The position numbers were made by a program, and so were the translations under genes. Shown one piece after another: positions 1 to 8,080 of a stretch of DNA of 37,219 nt. The notes below the pieces were generated by a model. It saw only the letters and a list, made by a program, of their open reading frames with translations, made no database searches and was not told the DNA's origin. Position 1 is the first letter of the stretch. Each line of letters opens with the position of its first letter. The DNA lies in the NCBI GenBank assembly GCA_008671285.1, contig RPYR01000153.1, positions 1 through 37,219 of the forward strand. The letters are read 5' to 3'. The DNA is from Collinsella aerofaciens (GTDB lineage: Bacteria; Actinomycetota; Coriobacteriia; Coriobacteriales; Coriobacteriaceae).

Positions 1-1161
1 ACCCACATCTACTCGGGTCTGGCCCGCGGCCTTGCCATTAAGGGCTGCAGCCCCACCAACTTCCTGGAGAATCTTGAGGAGCAGTGGTGGAAGATCGCCG
101 CCCCCCGGAGCCGCGCCGGCGCCAAGGCCAGCGCCTATGCCACGATTCTGGATTCCATCCGCGATGGCGTTACCACGATCTTCGATCACCACGCGAGCTT
201 CTGCGAGATCCCGGGCAGCCTCTTTACCATTAAGGATGCAGCTCAGGAGCTGGGCATGCGTTCGTGCCTGTGCTACGAGGTCTCCGATCGCCGCGGCCAG
301 GAAAAATGCGACCAGGCCATTGCCGAGAACGCCGAGTTTGCCCAGTGGGCCGCCAAGGAGCGTCGCGATAACGATAACCACATGATCGCCGCCATGTTTG
401 GCGGTCACGCCACCTTTACGCTGTCGGACGAGACCATGGACAAGATGGCCGAGGCCAACAACGGCCTGACCGGCTTCCACATCCACGTGTGCGAGGGCAT
501 GAACGATGTGTGGGATTCCCGCCTCAACCGCGGCGGTATCAGTCCCGTCGAGCGCCTGCTGCAGCACAACCTGCTGGGTCCCGACACCATGCTCGGCCAC
601 TGCATCCACGTGACGCCTGCCGAGATGGATATCGTCAAGGAGTCCGGCACCTGGCTCGTCAACAACCCCGAATCCAATATGGGAAACGCCGTGGGCTGCG
701 CCCCCGTGCTCGAATTCTTCCGTCGCGGCATCCCCGTGTGCATGGGCACCGACGCCTACACCCACGATATGCTCGAGAGCCTCAAGGTCTTCCTGATCAT
801 CCAGCGCCACAACGCCGCCATGCCCAACGTGGGCTGGTGCGAGGCCATGACCATGCTGTTTGAGAACAACGCTAAGATGGCGAGCAAGTACTTCGATCGC
901 AAGCTCGGTGTGCTTGAGGCCGGCGCTGCCGCCGACGTCATCGTCATGGACTACAAGCCCTTTACGCCGCTGAGCGAGGAGAACATCGACGGCCACATGC
1001 TCTTTGGCATGATGGGCAAAAACTGCCGCACCACCATCATCAACGGCCGCGTCCTGTACAAGGATCGCGAGTTCGTTGGCATTGATGAGGACAAGATCAA
1101 CGCGTGGACCATGGCTGAGTCCAAGAAGCTCTGGAGCACGCTCAACGATCGCACCTACTAA
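1..1161 (+). CDS. ssnA: SsnA family aminohydrolase, 3' part (5' end outside window)
   Basis: The frame is open from the first base (THIYSGLARG...) to TAA at 1159-1161, giving 386 residues. SsnA proteins have about 440, so roughly the first 55-60 residues, including the first His of the HxH metal motif, lie upstream. It is a TIM-barrel amidohydrolase. Metal-site motifs in order are THIYS, FDHHASF, HIHVCEG, LGHCIHV and the late MGTDAY aspartate. E. coli SsnA lies beside YgfK and is grouped with guanine deaminase/chlorohydrolase-like enzymes; its exact substrate is unsettled, and a purine-derived ring is the best guess here. It is the first visible gene of the ssnA-ygfK-ferredoxin-XDH run, 149 bp before ygfK with a strongly folded gap between. 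Family assignment is firm; substrate is inference. Confidence 0.9.
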   Translation, partial: THIYSGLARGLAIKGCSPTNFLENLEEQWWKIAAPRSRAGAKASAYATILDSIRDGVTTIFDHHASFCEIPGSLFTIKDAAQELGMRSCLCYEVSDRRGQEKCDQAIAENAEFAQWAAKERRDNDNHMIAAMFGGHATFTLSDETMDKMAEANNGLTGFHIHVCEGMNDVWDSRLNRGGISPVERLLQHNLLGPDTMLGHCIHVTPAEMDIVKESGTWLVNNPESNMGNAVGCAPVLEFFRRGIPVCMGTDAYTHDMLESLKVFLIIQRHNAAMPNVGWCEAMTMLFENNAKMASKYFDRKLGVLEAGAAADVIVMDYKPFTPLSEENIDGHMLFGMMGKNCRTTIINGRVLYKDREFVGIDEDKINAWTMAESKKLWSTLNDRTY

Positions 1162-1176
1162 TTCACAAGTAGATTC

Positions 1177-1291
1177 ACGCGCGCCGGATGTTTCGCCGCA
1201 TCCGACGCGCGTATAGGCGACCTCCGCGGGGTCGCCGGCGCTGTGCTAGCGCTACACCGTATTTGCGCCCGCCGCGCGGTCTCGCCGGGCG
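1177..1291 (+). promoter_or_regulatory. cluster of four hairpins between ssnA and ygfK
   Basis: Four successive inverted repeats fill this gap. The first has 14-base arms at 1177-1190 and 1199-1212 (13 of 14 complementary, 8-nt loop). The second is GGCGACC (1216-1222) with GGTCGCC (1230-1236). The third is GCGCT (1238-1242) with AGCGC (1248-1252). The fourth is CGCCCG (1266-1271) with CGGGCG (1286-1291). No T-run follows any of them, so they are not classical terminators. They may set mRNA stability or relative expression of ssnA and ygfK. The ygfK ribosome binding site begins just after the last one. Confidence 0.55.
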
Positions 1292-1310
1292 TTACAGAGA
1301 GGAGCTCATT

Positions 1311-4310
1311 ATGAGCGACATCATGAGGCCGATCCCGTTTTCGCAGCTGATGAACTGGATCATCGAGGAGCACAAGACCCAGGGCGCCGTCTTTGGCGTG
1401 CGCAAGATGGTCACGACCAACCAGGAGGGCGCGCTTCCCATTTTTGACGAGCGCATCGAGACTCCGTTTGGCCCGGCCGCCGGTCCCAATACGCAGCTTG
1501 CCCAGAACATCGTGGCATCCTACGTTGCCGGTTCCCGCTTCTTTGAGCTCAAGACCGTCCAGGTTATGGACGGCGAGGAGCTCTCCAAGTGTGTGAACAA
1601 GCCCTGCATCGTGGCGCAGGACGAGTGCTACAACTGCGAGTGGTCGACCGAGCTCGAGGTTCCGCAGGCCTTTGCCGAGTACGTGAAGGCATGGTTCGCC
1701 TGCCACCTGATCGCTCGCGAGTACGGCCTGGGAAGCCCGGACGGCTTTGTCTTCAACATGTCCGTGGGCTATGACCTGGAGGGTATTAAGAGCCCCAAGG
1801 TCGATGCCTACATCGAGGGCATGAAGGATGCCAGCGGCTCCGACGTCTGGAACGAGTGCCGCGCATGGGCTCTCGCCAACCTGGACAAGTTTGAGCATGT
1901 CGACGCCGCGTTTGTCGAGTCCATCCCGGCACGCGTTTCCAACTCCATTACCGAGTCTACGCTGCATGGCTGCCCGCCGGCGGAGATTGAGCGCATCGCG
2001 ACCTACCTCATCACCGAGAAGGGCCTCAATACCTACATCAAGTGCAACCCCACGCTGCTGGGCTATGAGTTTGCACGTCAGCGCCTCAACGAGCTGGGCT
2101 TTGACTACATCGTCTTCGATGACACGCACTTCCGCGAGGACCTGCAGTGGGCCGACGCCGTGCCCATGTTCGAGCGCCTGATTGCCCTGTGCGCCGAGCG
2201 CGGCCTGGAGTTTGGCGTCAAGCTGACCAACACGTTCCCCGTCGACGTGACGAGGAACGAGCTGCCCTCCACCGAGATGTACATGTCCGGTCGTTCGCTG
2301 TTCTCGCTGACCATCGAGGCTGCCCGCCGCATTACCGAGCAGTTCGATGGCAAGCTGCGCATCAGCTACTCCGGTGGCGCCACGGTCTACAACATCCGCG
2401 CCCTGTATGACGCCGGCATTTGGCCCGTCACCCTGGCGACCGACGTTCTCAAGCCCGGTGGCTACGAGCGCTTTAGCCAGATGGCCGGTGAGTTTACCGA
2501 CCTGGACGGCAAGCCGTTTGAGGGCATTTCGCTCGAGGCCGTGACTGCGATCCAGACCGACTCGCTCACCAACCCGCTCTACAAGAAGCCACTGCGCCCG
2601 CTGCCCGACCGCAAGGTCGCCGGCAAGAGCCCGCTTTCCGACTGCTTTACCACGCCGTGCCGCACGAGCTGCCCCATCCAGCAGGATATTCCCGCCTACC
2701 TGGCGGCCGTTGACGAGGGCCGCTACGAGGACGCACTCAACATCATCATCGAGCGCAACGCCCTGCCGTTCATTACCGGCACCATCTGCCCGCATCCCTG
2801 CGGCCGTGCCTGCGAGCGTGCGTTCTACGAGCCCGAGGGCGCCCAGATTCGCGCCAGCAAGCTCAAGGCCGCCCGCGAGGCCATGACCGCCGTGCTGCCC
2901 AAGCTGCGCGCCCAGGCCATCGCCAACGACGGCGAGCGCAACGTTGCCGTTATCGGCGGCGGCCCGGCCGGCCTGGCGACGGCGTTTTTCCTGACGCGCG
3001 CCGGCGTGCTCGTCACCATCTTCGAGGCTCGCGATTCGCTCGGCGGCGTGGTCCGTCACGTGATTCCCGAGTTCCGCATTGCGAGCGACGATATCTCCCA
3101 CGATGCCGAGCTCTGCCTGGCCTTTGGTGCCAAGGTGCAGCTTAACGCTCGCGTGGATTCCATTGACGAGCTCAAGGCCCAGGGCTTTACCGACGTGGTC
3201 GTGGCCACCGGTGCCTGGATGCCCGGCTCTGCGGGCCTGGGCGAGGGTGCCGAGCTCGATGTACTGGAGTTCCTCGAGGCCGCCAAGAAGGGCGAGAAGC
3301 TCGAGCTGGGCGAGGACGTCGTGGTCATCGGCGCCGGCAACACCGCCATGGATGCTGCCCGCGTGGCCAAGCGCCTGGCTGGTGTGAAGAACGTGCGCCT
3401 GGTGTATCGCCGCACCAAGAAGCAGATGCCCGCCGACGAGGAAGAGCTTGATCTTGCTCTTGCCGATGGCGTTGAGTTCTGCGAGCTGCTGGCGCCCAAG
3501 GCACTCAACGGCGCCGTGCTGACCTGCGACGTTATGGAGCTTGGCGAGCCGGATGCAAGCGGCCGTCGCAGCCCCGTTGCCACGGGCGAGACCGTCGAGC
3601 TTCCCGCCACCACGGTGATCTGCGCCGTGGGCGAGGGCATCGATGCCAGCCTGTACGATGCTGCGGGCGTCGAGCACGACCGTCGCGGCCGCCTTGCCGC
3701 CACCTCCACCGGCGTCGAGGGCGTCTGGGCTGCAGGTGACTGCCGTCGCGGTCCGGCCACCGTGGTCGAGGCTATCGCCGATGCCGCCGAGGTCGCCCGT
3801 GCCATCGCCGGCGTGGACTTTAACAAGTACGCCGACTGCAACGAGCAGGCCGGTCGCGAGGACACCTGCTACGAGCGCAAGGGTACGCTCTGCCGCGACA
3901 AGCGCAACTGCACCAAGACCCGCTGTCTGGGTTGCGGTTCGGTGTGCGAGGTCTGCTGCGACGTGTGCCCCAACCGCGCCAACGTTGCCATTAAGGTGCC
4001 GGGCCTGGCTAAGCATCAGGTCGTCCACGTCGACGGCATGTGCAACGAGTGCGGCAACTGTGCCGTGTTCTGCCCCTACCAGGAGGGTCGTCCCTACAAG
4101 GACAAGCTCACCCTGTTCTGGAGCGAGCAGGACATGGAGAACTCCGAGAACGAGGGCTTCCTGGCCGTGGACGAGGATCACTTTAAGGTTCGCGTCGCCG
4201 ATACGGTCCGCACCGTCTCGGTCGATGCCGTCAACACCGGCCTTCCCGAGGCCGTCCGCCTGACCATCAAGGCCGTGCGCGACAGCTATTCGTATCTCCT
4301 TAAGAAATAG
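1311..4310 (+). CDS. ygfK: YgfK: flavin/iron-sulfur oxidoreductase of the selenium/urate cluster
   Basis: 999 residues; the family is about 1,030. ATG 1311 is chosen because GAGAGGAG lies just upstream and the protein begins MSDIMRPIPFSQL as expected; an in-frame ATG at 1188 would run through the hairpins. Domain order: N-terminal dihydropyrimidine/dihydroorotate dehydrogenase-like region; glutamate synthase small-subunit-like Fe-S region from about residue 444 (CFTTPCRTSCP, then CPHPCGRACER); FAD Rossmann motif IGGGPAGLAT near 545; NAD(P) motif IGAGNTAMDAA near 669; C-terminal ferredoxin region with CLGCGSVCEVCCDVCP (about 871) and CNECGNCAVFCP (about 913). It was once named a putative selenate reductase subunit. 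In this context it more likely moves electrons between NAD(P)H and the ferredoxin/XDH pair or reduces a purine product. Cytoplasmic. The ferredoxin gene starts 11 bp downstream. Family firm, role inferred. Confidence 0.93.
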   Translation: MSDIMRPIPFSQLMNWIIEEHKTQGAVFGVRKMVTTNQEGALPIFDERIETPFGPAAGPNTQLAQNIVASYVAGSRFFELKTVQVMDGEELSKCVNKPCIVAQDECYNCEWSTELEVPQAFAEYVKAWFACHLIAREYGLGSPDGFVFNMSVGYDLEGIKSPKVDAYIEGMKDASGSDVWNECRAWALANLDKFEHVDAAFVESIPARVSNSITESTLHGCPPAEIERIATYLITEKGLNTYIKCNPTLLGYEFARQRLNELGFDYIVFDDTHFREDLQWADAVPMFERLIALCAERGLEFGVKLTNTFPVDVTRNELPSTEMYMSGRSLFSLTIEAARRITEQFDGKLRISYSGGATVYNIRALYDAGIWPVTLATDVLKPGGYERFSQMAGEFTDLDGKPFEGISLEAVTAIQTDSLTNPLYKKPLRPLPDRKVAGKSPLSDCFTTPCRTSCPIQQDIPAYLAAVDEGRYEDALNIIIERNALPFITGTICPHPCGRACERAFYEPEGAQIRASKLKAAREAMTAVLPKLRAQAIANDGERNVAVIGGGPAGLATAFFLTRAGVLVTIFEARDSLGGVVRHVIPEFRIASDDISHDAELCLAFGAKVQLNARVDSIDELKAQGFTDVVVATGAWMPGSAGLGEGAELDVLEFLEAAKKGEKLELGEDVVVIGAGNTAMDAARVAKRLAGVKNVRLVYRRTKKQMPADEEELDLALADGVEFCELLAPKALNGAVLTCDVMELGEPDASGRRSPVATGETVELPATTVICAVGEGIDASLYDAAGVEHDRRGRLAATSTGVEGVWAAGDCRRGPATVVEAIADAAEVARAIAGVDFNKYADCNEQAGREDTCYERKGTLCRDKRNCTKTRCLGCGSVCEVCCDVCPNRANVAIKVPGLAKHQVVHVDGMCNECGNCAVFCPYQEGRPYKDKLTLFWSEQDMENSENEGFLAVDEDHFKVRVADTVRTVSVDAVNTGLPEAVRLTIKAVRDSYSYLLKK

Positions 4311-4321
4311 GCGAGTCTCTT

Positions 4322-4801
4322 ATGGCCAAATCCATTCAACATAACGTGGCCTACGTTGCCTGCGGAAGCGGTTGTGCCTCCGCAGGCGGCGACGCCCGCT
4401 GCAGCGAAGGCTGCATTGGCTGTGGCGCCTGCGTCACGGCCTGCCCCCACGGCGCCATTGCACTGGTCGATGGCATCGCCCGCGTTGATCGCTCAAAGTG
4501 CACGGGCTGTGGCCTGTGCGGCATGGCGTGCCCGCAGCGCGTGATTGCCTTCGTCCCCGGCTACCAGAATATCCTGGTGCGCTGCAACAACACCGATAAG
4601 GGCGCCATCGCCCGCAAGATCTGCGACACGAGCTGCATCGGTTGCGGCATGTGCGCCAAAAAGTGCCCCGCCGGCGCTATCCGCATCGAGGACAACTGCG
4701 CCCATATCGATGGCGCGGATTGCCTGTCGTGCGGCATGTGCGCCGTCGTCTGCCCGCATGGCGCCATCCACGACCGCACCGGCATCGCCGCCGGCGTGTA
4801 G
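4322..4801 (+). CDS. RnfB-like ferredoxin with four 4Fe-4S motifs
   Basis: 159 residues, Cys-rich. Four CxxCxxCxxxC motifs are seen: CIGCGACVTACP, CTGCGLCGMACP, CIGCGMCAKKCP and CLSCGMCAVVCP, enough for four [4Fe-4S] clusters. An extra N-terminal Cys group (CGSGCASAGGDARC) may bind more metal. The stretch between clusters two and three (RCNNTDKGAIARKICDTSC) closely resembles the C-terminal half of RnfB, but there is no membrane anchor, so this is a soluble electron carrier. It sits 11 bp after ygfK and 12 bp before the XDH gene, so it probably connects the two enzymes. The ribosome binding site is weak (GGCGAG), suggesting translational coupling to ygfK. Confidence 0.88.
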   Translation: MAKSIQHNVAYVACGSGCASAGGDARCSEGCIGCGACVTACPHGAIALVDGIARVDRSKCTGCGLCGMACPQRVIAFVPGYQNILVRCNNTDKGAIARKICDTSCIGCGMCAKKCPAGAIRIEDNCAHIDGADCLSCGMCAVVCPHGAIHDRTGIAAGV

Positions 4802-4813
4802 AAGGGAATCGCC

Positions 4814-7591
4814 ATGGCACAGGAATTCACTTTTACCGTTAACGGCGTCGAGCGCACGACGACCCAAAACAAACCGTTGCTGCGCTACCTGCGCGACGAC
4901 CTGCATATCCATTCCGCCAAGGACGGCTGCTCCGAGGGCGCGTGCGGTACCTGCACCATCCACGTGGACGGTGCGGCCGTCAAGGCGTGCGTGCTGACCA
5001 CCGCGCTTGCCGCCGGCCGTAACATCGTGACCGTCGAGGGCCTGCCCGAGGACGTGCGCGAGGCCTTTGTGTACGCCTTTGGCGCCGTGGGCGCCGTGCA
5101 GTGCGGCTTTTGCATCCCCGGCATGGTCATGGCGGGCGCAGCGCTCATCGCCGAGGACCCCGAGCCCACCGAGGAGCAGATCAAGTACGCCATCCGCGGC
5201 AACGTCTGCCGCTGCACCGGCTACAAAAAGATTATCGAGGGCATCGCACTCGCCGCAGCAGTGCTCCGCGGCGAAAAGCAGATCGACGAGGATCTGGAGC
5301 GCGGCGACGACTACGGCGTGGGCAAGCGCGCCTTCCGTATCGACGTACGCAAGAAGGTGCTCGGCGAGGGCAAGTATCCCGACGACATCGACGAGCTCGA
5401 CCAGCCGGGCCTGACCTACGCCAGCGCCGTGCGCTCCAAGTATCCGCGCGCCCGCGTGCTCTCCATCGACACCTCCAAGGCCGAGGCCCTGCCCGGTGTG
5501 GTGGGTATCCTGCGCGCCGAGGACGTGCCGGTCAACCAGGTCGGCCACCTTATCCAGGACTGGGACGTCATGATCGCCCAGGGCGATATCACCCGCTGCG
5601 TGGGCGATGCCATCGTGCTGGTGGTTGCCGAGGACGAGGCGACGCTCGAGAAGGCCAAGAAGCTCGTAAAGATCGATTACGAGCCGCTGGAGCCCGTGCG
5701 TAACATTGTCGAGGCCAGAGCTGCCGACGCCCCGCGCCTGCACGACAGCTTCTTTGCCTTTGGCAACACGGTGGAGCTCAAGGACAACGTATGCCAGAGC
5801 CGTCACGTGACGCGTGGCGACGCCGCCAAGGCGCTGGCGGAGAGCGCGTTTACCGTGACGCAGCGCTTTACTACGCCCTTTACCGAGCATGCCTTCTTGG
5901 AGCCCGAGTGTGCCGTCGCCTTCCCGTACAAGAACGGCGTCAAGGTGCAGTCGACCGACCAGGGTGCCTACGATACGCGCAAAGAGTGCGCCCATATGTT
6001 TGGCTGGGATAGCGAACCCGAGCGTGTGGTCGTCGAGACCATGCTCGTGGGCGGCGGCTTTGGCGGCAAGGAGGACGTGTCCATCCAGCACCTGGCCGCG
6101 CTCGCTGCCTATAAGTTCCAGCGTCCTGTGAAGTGCAAGCTCACGCGCGCCGAGTCGCTCGCGTTCCATCCCAAGCGCCACGCCATGGACGGCACCTTTA
6201 CGCTGGGCTGCGACGCCGAGGGCAACTTTACCGGCCTGGATTGCGAGATCAATTTTGACACCGGCGCCTATGCGTCGCTGTGCGGCCCGGTGCTCGAGCG
6301 CGCCTGCACGCATGCCGTCGGCCCCTACAAGTACCAGAATACCGACATTCGCGGCTTTGGCTACTACACTAACAACCCGCCCGCCGGTGCGTATCGAGGC
6401 TTTGGCGTTTGCCAGTCCGAGTTTGCGCTCGAGAGCCTGATCGACCTGCTGGCCGAGAAGGTCGGCCTGGATCCGTGGGAGATCCGCTACCGTAACGCCA
6501 TCGAGCCGGGCGAGGTTCTGCCCAACGGCCAGATTGCCGACTGCTCCACGGCGCTTAAGGAGACACTGCTCGAGGTCAAGGATGCCTACTATGCGCATCC
6601 CGGCCACGCCGGCATTGCCTGCGCTATGAAGAACGCCGGCGTGGGCGTGGGCCTGCCCGATGCCGGCCGCTGCAAGATCCGCATCGAGGATGGCCGCGCC
6701 GTGGTCTACGCCGCCACGTCCGACATCGGCCAGGGCTGTAACACCGTCTTTTTGCAAGACGTTGCCGAGGCCTGCGGTCTGCCGCTTCGCTGCATTGCCA
6801 ATGGCGAGTGCTCCACCGAGAACGCTCCCGACTCCGGCACTACGTCTGGCTCGCGTCAGACGGTCGTGACCGGCGAGGCCGTGCGCGGCGCCGCCTTCCT
6901 GTTGCGCGATGCCATGCTTGGCATCGAGGCCGGCAAGCCTGCGCCTGCCGCTCCGGTGAGCGCGCATGGCGACGGCGTCAAGATCGAGTACGACGACGGT
7001 CGCGCCTACCAGCTGCACACACAGGAACTCGTCGCCGGCCAGGGTATGCATCCTCAAGATCCCGCTGCCGCCATCAAGGCGCTCGAGGGCTGCGAGTTTG
7101 GCTACGTGTACCTGGAGCCGACCGACAAGCTGGGCGCCGACGTTCCCAACCCCAAGAGCCACATCTGCTACGGCTTTGCCACGCATGTGGTCATTCTGGA
7201 TGATGACGGCCGCGTGAGCGAGGTCTATGCTGCGCACGATTCCGGCAAGGTGGTCAACCCCATCTCCATCCAGGGTCAGATCGAAGGCGGCGTGCTCATG
7301 GGGATGGGCTATGCGCTTACCGAGGACTGGCCGCTCAAGGACTGCGTACCCCAGGCAAGGTACGGTACGCTCGGGCTGTTCCGTGCGCCCGAGATTCCGG
7401 ATATCCACGCCATCTACGTGGAGAAGGACGAGCTGCTGCCCGTGGCATACGGCGGCAAGGGCATCGGCGAGATCGCAACGATCCCCACGGCGCCCGCCGT
7501 ACAGAACGCCTATCGCGCGTTTGACGGCAAGCTGCGTCCAGATCTGCCCATGGTGGATACGCCGTACAGCCGCGCCCGTCGCCGCGGGTAG
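4814..7591 (+). CDS. xdhD: one-chain molybdenum xanthine dehydrogenase, selenium-dependent type
   Basis: 925 residues joining a 2x[2Fe-2S] domain to the molybdopterin catalytic domain. Fe-S motifs: CSEGACGTC (about 39), CGFCIPG (about 97) and VCRCTGY (about 131). Mo-domain motifs: GGGFGGKED (about 413), AYRGFG with the substrate-binding Arg (about 526), SDIGQG and GKGIGE with the presumed catalytic Glu near 887. It hydroxylates hypoxanthine/xanthine or works in reverse on urate. No FAD subunit (XdhB/YgfM type) is encoded in the window, so electrons probably go through the ferredoxin and YgfK. Unlike E. coli XdhD, the N-terminal cysteines are intact. Co-occurrence with YqeB, YqeC and MocA fits the selenium-dependent hydroxylase type; selenium would be a cofactor ligand, not selenocysteine. 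The symbol follows the E. coli locus and is approximate. Confidence 0.92.
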   Translation: MAQEFTFTVNGVERTTTQNKPLLRYLRDDLHIHSAKDGCSEGACGTCTIHVDGAAVKACVLTTALAAGRNIVTVEGLPEDVREAFVYAFGAVGAVQCGFCIPGMVMAGAALIAEDPEPTEEQIKYAIRGNVCRCTGYKKIIEGIALAAAVLRGEKQIDEDLERGDDYGVGKRAFRIDVRKKVLGEGKYPDDIDELDQPGLTYASAVRSKYPRARVLSIDTSKAEALPGVVGILRAEDVPVNQVGHLIQDWDVMIAQGDITRCVGDAIVLVVAEDEATLEKAKKLVKIDYEPLEPVRNIVEARAADAPRLHDSFFAFGNTVELKDNVCQSRHVTRGDAAKALAESAFTVTQRFTTPFTEHAFLEPECAVAFPYKNGVKVQSTDQGAYDTRKECAHMFGWDSEPERVVVETMLVGGGFGGKEDVSIQHLAALAAYKFQRPVKCKLTRAESLAFHPKRHAMDGTFTLGCDAEGNFTGLDCEINFDTGAYASLCGPVLERACTHAVGPYKYQNTDIRGFGYYTNNPPAGAYRGFGVCQSEFALESLIDLLAEKVGLDPWEIRYRNAIEPGEVLPNGQIADCSTALKETLLEVKDAYYAHPGHAGIACAMKNAGVGVGLPDAGRCKIRIEDGRAVVYAATSDIGQGCNTVFLQDVAEACGLPLRCIANGECSTENAPDSGTTSGSRQTVVTGEAVRGAAFLLRDAMLGIEAGKPAPAAPVSAHGDGVKIEYDDGRAYQLHTQELVAGQGMHPQDPAAAIKALEGCEFGYVYLEPTDKLGADVPNPKSHICYGFATHVVILDDDGRVSEVYAAHDSGKVVNPISIQGQIEGGVLMGMGYALTEDWPLKDCVPQARYGTLGLFRAPEIPDIHAIYVEKDELLPVAYGGKGIGEIATIPTAPAVQNAYRAFDGKLRPDLPMVDTPYSRARRRG

Positions 7592-7660
7592 GGTAGAGCG
7601 TGGACGGCCATTGTTGACGAGCTGTTCGCGCTCAACATCAACTGTATATGCTGCGCCTTT

Positions 7661-7696
7661 GGCCCCAGCTCCATCGCGAGCCGGGGCCTTTTGTTT
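7661..7696 (+). terminator. intrinsic terminator after the XDH gene
   Basis: GGCCCC (7661-7666) pairs with GGGGCC (7683-7688), a loop of about 16 bases partly paired (AGCT/AGC) lies between, and TTTTGTTT follows. It lies 70 bases past the XDH stop and ends the ssnA-ygfK-ferredoxin-XDH transcript before the palindrome array. Confidence 0.75.
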
Positions 7697-7712
7697 GGAG
7701 CGCCTCCGCATG

Positions 7713-8062
7713 CGGAAACTGTGTCCCGGAATTCGGCTCCAGAATGGGATGCACTTTCCGGTTGAAGCCTCAAGCGGAAACTGCGTCCCGGAATCGTGCC
7801 TCAGAATGGGATGTGTTTTCCGCTGGCCGGCCGTTTGGAAAGTGCATCCCAGTTTGAGCGTTTATTCCGGGATGCGGTTTCCGCTGAAGGACTCAACCGG
7901 AAAGCCTGTCCCGTTCCGAGGCTGGATTCCGGGACACGCTTTCCGCTAGGCCCGCCATACGGAAAGTGCATCCCGTTTTGAGTGTCCGAACTGGGACGCG
8001 CTTTCCGCCAGCGTGGCCGTTGGGAAAATGCGGCCCAGATAGGGGGGGATGCGATTCGGCGA
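7713..8062. repeat. array of 48-bp palindromes with 61-62 bp period (5 clear units plus 1 decayed)
   Basis: Each unit is a 15-base arm like CGGAAAGTGCATCCC, an 18-base centre and the complementary arm like GGGATGCACTTTCCG. Clear units are at 7713-7760, 7775-7822, 7836-7883, 7898-7945 and 7960-8007; a decayed sixth starts near 8021. Unit starts are 62, 61, 62, 62 and 61 bases apart, with 13-14 base spacers. Centres of units 1-2 read in one direction and units 3-5 look like the reverse complement. The rest of 7592-8080 contains only the terminator at 7661; no gene is supported. The array ends about 20 bp from the 3' end of the AbiEi-like gene, and a second block lies beyond that gene's 5' end (9375-9484). 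REP/BIME-like elements are the nearest known category. Confidence 0.9.
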
Positions 8063-8080
8063 TGCGTGGCCTAGCAGCTC

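Noticed and set aside
1158..4181. A 1,007-residue open frame on the - strand opposite ygfK
   Set aside because: It mirrors a high-GC gene with strong third-position bias; its product is low-complexity Ala/Gly/His/Leu sequence without motifs, while ygfK has clear domains.
4814..7591. Selenocysteine codon in the XDH gene
   Set aside because: No in-frame TGA interrupts the frame; selenium in this enzyme class is a labile cofactor ligand.
4493..7711. A 1,072-residue open frame on the - strand opposite the ferredoxin and XDH genes
   Set aside because: Same cause: antisense shadow of GC-rich genes, no ribosome binding site and no recognisable domain.
7713..8062. CRISPR array
   Set aside because: The repeated part is a 48-bp palindrome and the 13-14 base spacers are too short and partly alike; no cas genes are in view.
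7713..8062. Type III toxin-antitoxin RNA array (ToxIN type)
   Set aside because: Those arrays are direct repeats of about 35-45 bases before a small ToxN-like toxin; here the units are palindromes and the next gene is on the other strand and not ToxN-like.
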